NCBI GenBank assembly: GCA_945897515.1
Contig: CAMDFO010000005.1
Coordinates: 1 to 64,000, forward strand
DNA length: 64,000 nt
Reading direction: 5' to 3'
From: Rhodoplanes serenus
Lineage (GTDB): Bacteria > Pseudomonadota > Alphaproteobacteria > Rhizobiales > Xanthobacteraceae
A model generated the notes under the pieces. The model was given only the letters and a program-made list of their open reading frames with translations. It was not told where the DNA came from and made no database searches. Positions within the stretch are counted from its first letter, which is position 1; every line of letters begins with the position of its first letter. Shown piece by piece: positions 59,464 to 64,000 of the stretch. The position numbers were made by a program, and so were the translations under genes.

Positions 59464-61191
59464 TCAGGTATTCCGCAGCCTCGTGCCGCCGCCGAAGCCG
59501 GGAATCCGGCTCACTCCGATCACCACCGCGAAGGTGAGGATCAGCATCGACAGGCCCAGCACCGAGATGGCGCCGAGGTCGCCGCTTTCCTTCAGGTCGA
59601 AGATCAGCACCGACACCACCTTGGTCTCGGAGGTGAACAGCATGACGGCGGCGGACAGCTCGCGGATGGTCGAGACGAAGATGAAGCACCAGGTCGCCAG
59701 CACGCTGGTCTTGAGCAGCGGCGCGGTGATGTCGCGCAGCGCCCGCAACCGCGTGGCGCCGAGCATGCGGCTCGCCTCCTCCAGCTCGGGATGCACGGAC
59801 TTGAACGCCGACTGGAGCTGCTGATAGGCCGCCGGCAGCTCGATCGTGATGTAGGCGATCAGCAGGATCCAGATCGTGCCGTACAGCACCAGCGGCGGCC
59901 GCGTGTAGCTCAGAAACAGCCCGACGCCGAGCACGATGCCCGGAATGGCGATCGGAGCGGTGGCCAGGAACGCCAGGATGCGGTGGCCGCGAACCGCCTG
60001 ACGCGCGGTCAGGTAGCTGATGACCAGCGCCAGCAGGGTGCCGAGCGTCGCCGACATCGCGCCCAGCATGAAGGTGTTCTTCAGCGCGGTCTTGGTCGAC
60101 GACAGTTCGAAGAACGTGAACCAGACGTTGTGCATGGTGGCGTTCCACGGCGTCACCAGGGTGGTCGCGATCGGCGAGAACGCGGCGTTGAACAGCGCGA
60201 AATACGGCAGGAACACCGGCAGCATGAGAACGATGGTGACGAATGTCATAGCCGGCACCAGCCACCAGCCGAGCTTGATCAGCCGCGGTTCGGCGCCCTT
60301 GCCGCCGACGACGGTGTAGCCCTTGCGGCCGAGGATCATCGCCTGGCCGCGCAGCAGGATGACCGTGATGATCAGCAGCGGCAGCGAGGCCGCGGCGGCA
60401 AGCTCGGGCTTGGGCGGATACTGGAACAGGCTCCAGATCTTGGTGGTCATGGTGTGGAAGCCGGCCGGCAGCGCCAGAATCGCCGGCGAGCCGAACAGGA
60501 TCATCGCCTGCAGGAACGCGATCAGCGCGCCGGCCAGCAGCGCCGGCAACGCCAGCGGAATGGTGACGCGACGCGCCGTGGTCCAGGCGCCGCCGCCGAG
60601 GATCGCGGACGCGTCCTCCAGATCGCTCGGAATCCGGTCGAGCGCGTTGGCGATCAGCACGAAGACGTACGGGAAGGTGTAGCAGGAGATCACGAAGATC
60701 AGCCCCGGCAGGGTGTAGATGTCGAGCAGATACTCATCCATCGGCGCGCCGGTGACGACCCGATAGAGCTTGTTGAGCAGGCCCGAGTTGGGCGCCGCCA
60801 GGATTTCCCAGGCGACGGCGCCGAGGAACGGCGGCGTGACGAACGACGCCGTCACCAGCGCGCGGATCAGCTTGGTCATCGGCATGTCGGTGCGCGCCAC
60901 CAGCCAGCCCATCGGGGCAGCGACGACGCAGCACGCGATGCTGGAGCAGACGGCGATGATCACCGTCGTCATCATCGGCTCGAGGAAAACCGGATCGTCG
61001 ACAAGCTGCCGGAAGTTGGCGAACGTGAAGGCGCCGTCCTGGTCGACCAGGCTGTAATAGACCAGCCAGCCCATCGGCAGGATGATCAGCACGCAAAGCA
61101 GCGCGATGAAACCGATCAGGACCGGCCACGTGAAGTCGATCTTGAACGATCGCCGTTCGGCCATTTGTTGCGCGGGCAATGCGATGGTCAC
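59464..61191 (-). CDS. iron(III)-type ABC transporter permease (FbpB/SfuB-like)
   Basis: A 575-residue permease with two tandem BPD_transp_1 halves (about 12 helices), like FbpB. Coupling motifs are visible (ASAILGGGAWTTARRVTIPLALP; ASRMLGATRLRALRDITAPLL). GTG start 61191 has GGAGA about 9 nt upstream. It is downstream of three binding-protein genes on the same strand. The ATPase gene is not in the window; it may lie beyond 64 kb. The substrate could be ferric iron or another family-1 ligand such as a phosphonate or thiamine-like compound. Confidence 0.88.
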   Translation of the reverse strand: MTIALPAQQMAERRSFKIDFTWPVLIGFIALLCVLIILPMGWLVYYSLVDQDGAFTFANFRQLVDDPVFLEPMMTTVIIAVCSSIACCVVAAPMGWLVARTDMPMTKLIRALVTASFVTPPFLGAVAWEILAAPNSGLLNKLYRVVTGAPMDEYLLDIYTLPGLIFVISCYTFPYVFVLIANALDRIPSDLEDASAILGGGAWTTARRVTIPLALPALLAGALIAFLQAMILFGSPAILALPAGFHTMTTKIWSLFQYPPKPELAAAASLPLLIITVILLRGQAMILGRKGYTVVGGKGAEPRLIKLGWWLVPAMTFVTIVLMLPVFLPYFALFNAAFSPIATTLVTPWNATMHNVWFTFFELSSTKTALKNTFMLGAMSATLGTLLALVISYLTARQAVRGHRILAFLATAPIAIPGIVLGVGLFLSYTRPPLVLYGTIWILLIAYITIELPAAYQQLQSAFKSVHPELEEASRMLGATRLRALRDITAPLLKTSVLATWCFIFVSTIRELSAAVMLFTSETKVVSVLIFDLKESGDLGAISVLGLSMLILTFAVVIGVSRIPGFGGGTRLRNT

Positions 61192-61222
61192 GAGATACTG
61201 TCTCCACGGGTCAGGTGCGGTC

Positions 61223-61246
61223 CCCTCTCCCGCTTGCGGGGGAGGG
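61223..61246 (-). promoter_or_regulatory. stem-loop between binding-protein and permease genes
   Basis: CCCTCTCCCGC and GCGGGGGAGGG form an 11-bp stem with one mismatch and a TT loop. It lies between the abundant binding protein and the membrane permease in one operon, a common place for a hairpin that protects the upstream mRNA or reduces downstream expression. Confidence 0.5.
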
Positions 61247-61290
61247 AACAGACCGCCGTTGTCGCGACGTTGTCGCTATAACGGCGACCG

Positions 61291-62355
61291 CTACACCTTG
61301 AAATACTGCGCGTAGCGCTTCTTGACGTCGTCGGCTTGCGCCGCGACCCCGGCGGGGTCTTCCTTCATCAGCTTGATGTCCCTGAGCGGCCGCACGCTGG
61401 GCTTTTCCACGGTCTGGCCGTGGCCCGAATACTGACGCGCCCAATCGACCAGGAACTGCTGCGCCTCGCGCGTGTGCATCCAGTTCTGGAACAGCTTCCC
61501 GGCGTTCGGGTTCGGCGCGCCCTTGAACAGAACACTCGGGCCGGCCGCGAGCGGCGTGCCTTCGGTCGGATAGACGACCTCGAGCGGCGCACCCTCTTCC
61601 TTGTAGCGGATCACCAGGTAGCCTGCGCCGTCGACCATCACGGCGCGCTCGCCGAGCTGGATTTTCTTCGGCGTGTCGGTCGCGGACTGCACCTGCATGA
61701 CGCGCTGCTTGGAGAGCTTCTCGAAATAATCCCAGCCGATGTCGCGTGCGATCTGGAACGTCGCGTTCATGATGGTGCCGCTGTAGGCCGGATGCCCTTT
61801 GACCATCTTGCCGGCCCATTTCGGGTCGAGCAGATCGGCGAAGCTCTTCGGCGCATCCTCCTTCTTCACCAGGTTGGTGTTGTAGGCGATCGGCGACACC
61901 AGGATGCGGGTCGTGATGTGGAGGCCGTTGGGATCGTAGTAGGCCTTGTCGTAGTGCTGCGCGACCTCTTCCGGCAGGTATGGCTCGAGCCAGCCGTTCT
62001 TGGTCCACACGATGCAGTGCGCGGCGTCCGCGGTGTTGGCGACGTCGACGGCGCGGATGTTGGCGGTGTATTCCTGGCCGATGCGGGTGTAGACGCGCTC
62101 GGCGCCCGAGCGCTCGACGCGGACCGCGATGCCATACTTGGCCTCGAACGCCTTGCCGAGACGATTGGCGAAATCCAGGTCCATCGCGGTGTAGAAGGAC
62201 AGCTTGCCCTCCTTCTTCGCGGCTTCGATCAGCGCCGGCGTGATCGCGGCGGGCGCGGGCGCCTGGGCGCGGATCGGCTCGGCGAACAGCGTGGTCGCGG
62301 CGAGCGCGGTGCCGCCCTTGAGCACGGTGCGTCGGGTGAAGGTGATGTTTCGCAT
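61291..62355 (-). CDS. family-1 extracellular solute-binding protein (Fe3+-type), copy 1
   Basis: A 354-residue periplasmic protein with a twin-arginine signal (FTRRTVLKGGTALAATTLF) and FbpA-like segments (GKLSFYTAMDLDFANRLGKAFEAKYGI, LDPKWAGKMVKGHPAYSG, VYPTEGTPLAAGPSVLFKGAPNPNAG). GGAGG precedes ATG 62355; the upstream frame comes from a palindrome. It is the last of three tandem paralogues before the permease. Confidence 0.88.
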   Translation of the reverse strand: MRNITFTRRTVLKGGTALAATTLFAEPIRAQAPAPAAITPALIEAAKKEGKLSFYTAMDLDFANRLGKAFEAKYGIAVRVERSGAERVYTRIGQEYTANIRAVDVANTADAAHCIVWTKNGWLEPYLPEEVAQHYDKAYYDPNGLHITTRILVSPIAYNTNLVKKEDAPKSFADLLDPKWAGKMVKGHPAYSGTIMNATFQIARDIGWDYFEKLSKQRVMQVQSATDTPKKIQLGERAVMVDGAGYLVIRYKEEGAPLEVVYPTEGTPLAAGPSVLFKGAPNPNAGKLFQNWMHTREAQQFLVDWARQYSGHGQTVEKPSVRPLRDIKLMKEDPAGVAAQADDVKKRYAQYFKV

Positions 62356-62375
62356 GGCGGTTCCTCCGATTTTGG

Positions 62376-62453
62376 TGTCGTCCCCGCGAAAGCGGGGACC
62401 CATTGATCAGCGAGTCCTTGGCAAGATGGGTCCCCGCTTTCGCGGGGACGACA
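62376..62453. repeat. dispersed palindromic repeat with 27-bp arms
   Basis: Perfect inverted arms beginning TGTCGTCCCCGCGAAAGC and ending GCGGGGACGACA. It lies between binding-protein copies 1 and 2. Confidence 0.88.
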
Positions 62454-62458
62454 ACCTC

Positions 62459-63514
62459 CTAAACTTTGAACAACTGCGTGTACCTTTTCTTGATCTCGTC
62501 GCTCTGTTTCTCGACCGCCTCCGCATCCTCCTTCAAGGTCTTGATCTCCTTGAGCGGCTTGCGGCCCGGCTTCTCCTTCGCCAGCGGATGCAGCGAGCGC
62601 AACGCGGCGACGTCGATGATAAGCTGCTGGCACTCCGCGCTGAAGCTCCAGTTCTGGAACAGGCGGGCGGCGTTCGGATTCGGCGCGTTCTTGAAAATGC
62701 CGTTCGGCCCGACGACCAGCGGCGTGCCCTCGGTCGCATAGACCGGCTCGACCGGCTGCCCCTGCTCCTTCAGCAACAGCAGATTGTATTCGTTGCCGTC
62801 GGCCTGGATGGCGCGTTCGCCAAGCGAGATTTTCTTCGGCGTATCGGAGGCGGACTGCACCTGCATGACGTTCTGCTGGGCAAGCCTCTCCAGATAGGAC
62901 CAGCCCAGATCGCGCGCCAGTTGCTGGGTCGCGGTCATGATGGTGCCGCTGTAGCCGGGATGGGCTTTCACCATCTTGCCCTTCCACTTCGGGTCGAGCA
63001 GGTCGGCGTGGCTTTGGGGCGCTTCCTCGCGCTTCACCAAATTGGTGTTGTAGCCGATGACGCTGAGCATCAGGCGGAACGCAGCGAACTCGCCGTCGGC
63101 GTCCTTGTGCTCCGCGGCGTAGTGCTTGGCGACGTCCTCCGGCACATAGGGAGCGAGGATTCTCTGGCGCTTCCAGACGATGAAATGCGCCGCGTCCGAC
63201 GAGTTGACCACGTCGACGGCGAAGATCCGGCTGGAATATTCCTGGCCGATGCGCTGGAACACGCGCTCGGCGCCGGTGCGTTCGACCCGGACCGTGATGC
63301 CGGGAAATCGCGCCTCGAACGCCTTGGCGATCCGCTCCGCCATCGCGAGGTCGACCGAGGTGTAGTAGCTGACTTTGCCTTCCTTGCGCGCCGCGGCGAT
63401 CAACTCGGGCGTGATCGCCTCCGCCGGCGGGGCGGCGGCGAGCACGCGCGCCGGGACGCCGGCCATCGCCAGCGATGCGGCTCCCTTAAGCAACGCACGG
63501 CGAGACAGTTGCAT
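62459..63514 (-). CDS. family-1 extracellular solute-binding protein (Fe3+-type), copy 2
   Basis: A 351-residue paralogue of the preceding protein, same architecture, with twin-arginine signal (LSRRALLKGAASLAMAG). The key middle section GKMVKAHPGYSGTIM and KKISLGERAIQADGNEYN parallel copy 1, with clear divergence in the ligand region. ATG 63514 is chosen; GTG 63523 is in frame. It ends 3 bp from the palindrome. Confidence 0.87.
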   Translation of the reverse strand: MQLSRRALLKGAASLAMAGVPARVLAAAPPAEAITPELIAAARKEGKVSYYTSVDLAMAERIAKAFEARFPGITVRVERTGAERVFQRIGQEYSSRIFAVDVVNSSDAAHFIVWKRQRILAPYVPEDVAKHYAAEHKDADGEFAAFRLMLSVIGYNTNLVKREEAPQSHADLLDPKWKGKMVKAHPGYSGTIMTATQQLARDLGWSYLERLAQQNVMQVQSASDTPKKISLGERAIQADGNEYNLLLLKEQGQPVEPVYATEGTPLVVGPNGIFKNAPNPNAARLFQNWSFSAECQQLIIDVAALRSLHPLAKEKPGRKPLKEIKTLKEDAEAVEKQSDEIKKRYTQLFKV

Positions 63515-63530
63515 TCGCCTCACACTCCGC

Positions 63531-63627
63531 TGTCATGCCCCGCCCCCGATCACGTCGGGGGTAAACTCCAGCGGGGCATCCAGTCTCAGGAAGAGCGCTG
63601 GATCGCCCGCCTTCGCGGGCGATGACA
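63531..63627. repeat. dispersed palindromic repeat
   Basis: TGTCATGCCCCGCCC at the left, CGCGGGCGATGACA at the right, with internal stems. It lies between binding-protein copies 2 and 3. Confidence 0.82.
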
Positions 63628-63649
63628 GCGTCTTTGCGGCTCCGTATCG

Positions 63650-64000
63650 CTACACCTTGAATATCTGGGTGTATCGCTTCTTGATATTGTCGCTCTCGCG
63701 CTCGACCGCTGCGGCGTCGTCCTTCATCAGCTTGATGTCCTTCATCGGCCGCCGCCCGGCCTTTTCCTTGACCAGCGCGTGCGCCGAACGCAGGCCGCCG
63801 TGATCGACGCAAAGCTGCTGGCACTCCGGCGAGAACATGAAGCTCTGCAGCAGCCGGGCAGCGTTCGGATTTGGCGCGGCCTTGAAGATCGCATTCGGCC
63901 CGATGATCAGCGGCGTGCCTTCGGTCGGATAAACCAGCTCGACCGGGTCGCCCTTCTCCTTGTGCTGGAACACGACGTATTCCACGCCGTCGGCCATCAC
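63650..64000 (-). CDS. family-1 extracellular solute-binding protein (Fe3+-type), copy 3, C-terminal part
   Basis: Only the last 117 codons are inside the window. The segments MADGVEYVVFQHKEKGDPVEL and YPTEGTPLIIGPNAIFKAAPNPNAARLLQSF align with copies 1 and 2, and it ends IKKRYTQIFKV like copy 2. The start lies beyond 64000. Confidence 0.88.
   Translation of the reverse strand: MMADGVEYVVFQHKEKGDPVELVYPTEGTPLIIGPNAIFKAAPNPNAARLLQSFMFSPECQQLCVDHGGLRSAHALVKEKAGRRPMKDIKLMKDDAAAVERESDNIKKRYTQIFKV

Noticed and set aside
59314..61281. 655-codon plus-strand frame opposite the iron permease
   Set aside because: Composition is almost entirely Arg/Gln/Asp/His/Gly, an artefact of the opposite strand.
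1..64000. CRISPR arrays, prophage genes, toxin-antitoxin pairs, riboswitches
   Set aside because: No regularly spaced direct repeats, phage structural genes or typical TA gene pairs were seen; no recognisable riboswitch core was found near the MetE-like, MTHFR-like or B12-dependent genes.

Overview
The window is high-GC (about 65%) alphaproteobacterial DNA. Its codon use, small conserved proteins, GTG/TTG starts and dispersed palindromes ending in TGTCAT/ATGACA point to the Hyphomicrobiales (Rhizobiales), probably near Nitrobacteraceae/Xanthobacteraceae (Bradyrhizobium, Rhodopseudomonas or Pseudolabrys-like). That placement is inference from gene content; there is no rRNA here. One tRNA gene, tRNA-Leu(CAA), is present. 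I found no CRISPR array, phage region or complete insertion sequence; only the 5' end of an IS3-family orfA lies at the left edge.

Layout. 1-9.2 kb is largely housekeeping: divergent ccr and ecm of the ethylmalonyl-CoA pathway, a GlsB-like membrane protein, a soluble hybrid histidine kinase, gluQ, an AlkA-type glycosylase overlapping an esterase, an HNH nuclease, dsbB and tRNA-Leu. 9.4-36 kb is accessory metabolism: a SAF-domain oxidoreductase, two ABC permeases, a pair of metallo-beta-lactamase-fold proteins, an FAD monooxygenase, a VanA-like Rieske oxygenase with ferredoxin and SDR, a MetE-like/amidohydrolase/RidA operon, two micro-ORFs with their own terminator, a P450, a dipeptidase, an HD protein, an ABC ATPase plus binding protein (probable partners of the permeases 15 kb away), a beta-propeller protein with a histone-H1-like tail, a CobW GTPase, an IorAB-type molybdenum hydroxylase and a MetF-like protein.

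36-53.7 kb is a catabolic region: a CoA-transferase pair, two Gfo/Idh/MocA dehydrogenases, two tandem Bug binding proteins, then a minus-strand operon of a Pht4-like dehydrogenase, Rieske dioxygenase alpha and beta subunits, an ACMSD-like amidohydrolase and an Ldh2-type dehydrogenase, followed by an orphan CoxL-type subunit, a Rieske ferredoxin, a succinate-semialdehyde-type dehydrogenase and a third Bug protein. This fits dioxygenation, dehydrogenation and decarboxylation of an aromatic or heteroaromatic acid with oxidation of the products; the substrate is unknown and no ring-cleavage enzyme is in the window. 53.7-64 kb holds a structured non-coding element, small proteins, an SDR lacking the catalytic Tyr, an MFS transporter, an MmgE/PrpD protein, and an iron-type ABC permease preceded by three tandem binding-protein paralogues with a palindrome in every gap.

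Besides the hybrid kinase I see no transcription regulator in 64 kb. The observations most worth following are the two micro-ORFs before a strong terminator (23.2-23.4 kb), the H1-like tail on the LVIVD propeller, the operator-like palindrome between ccr and ecm, the active/degenerate metallo-beta-lactamase pair, the five-gene aromatic operon and the structured element at 53.8 kb.
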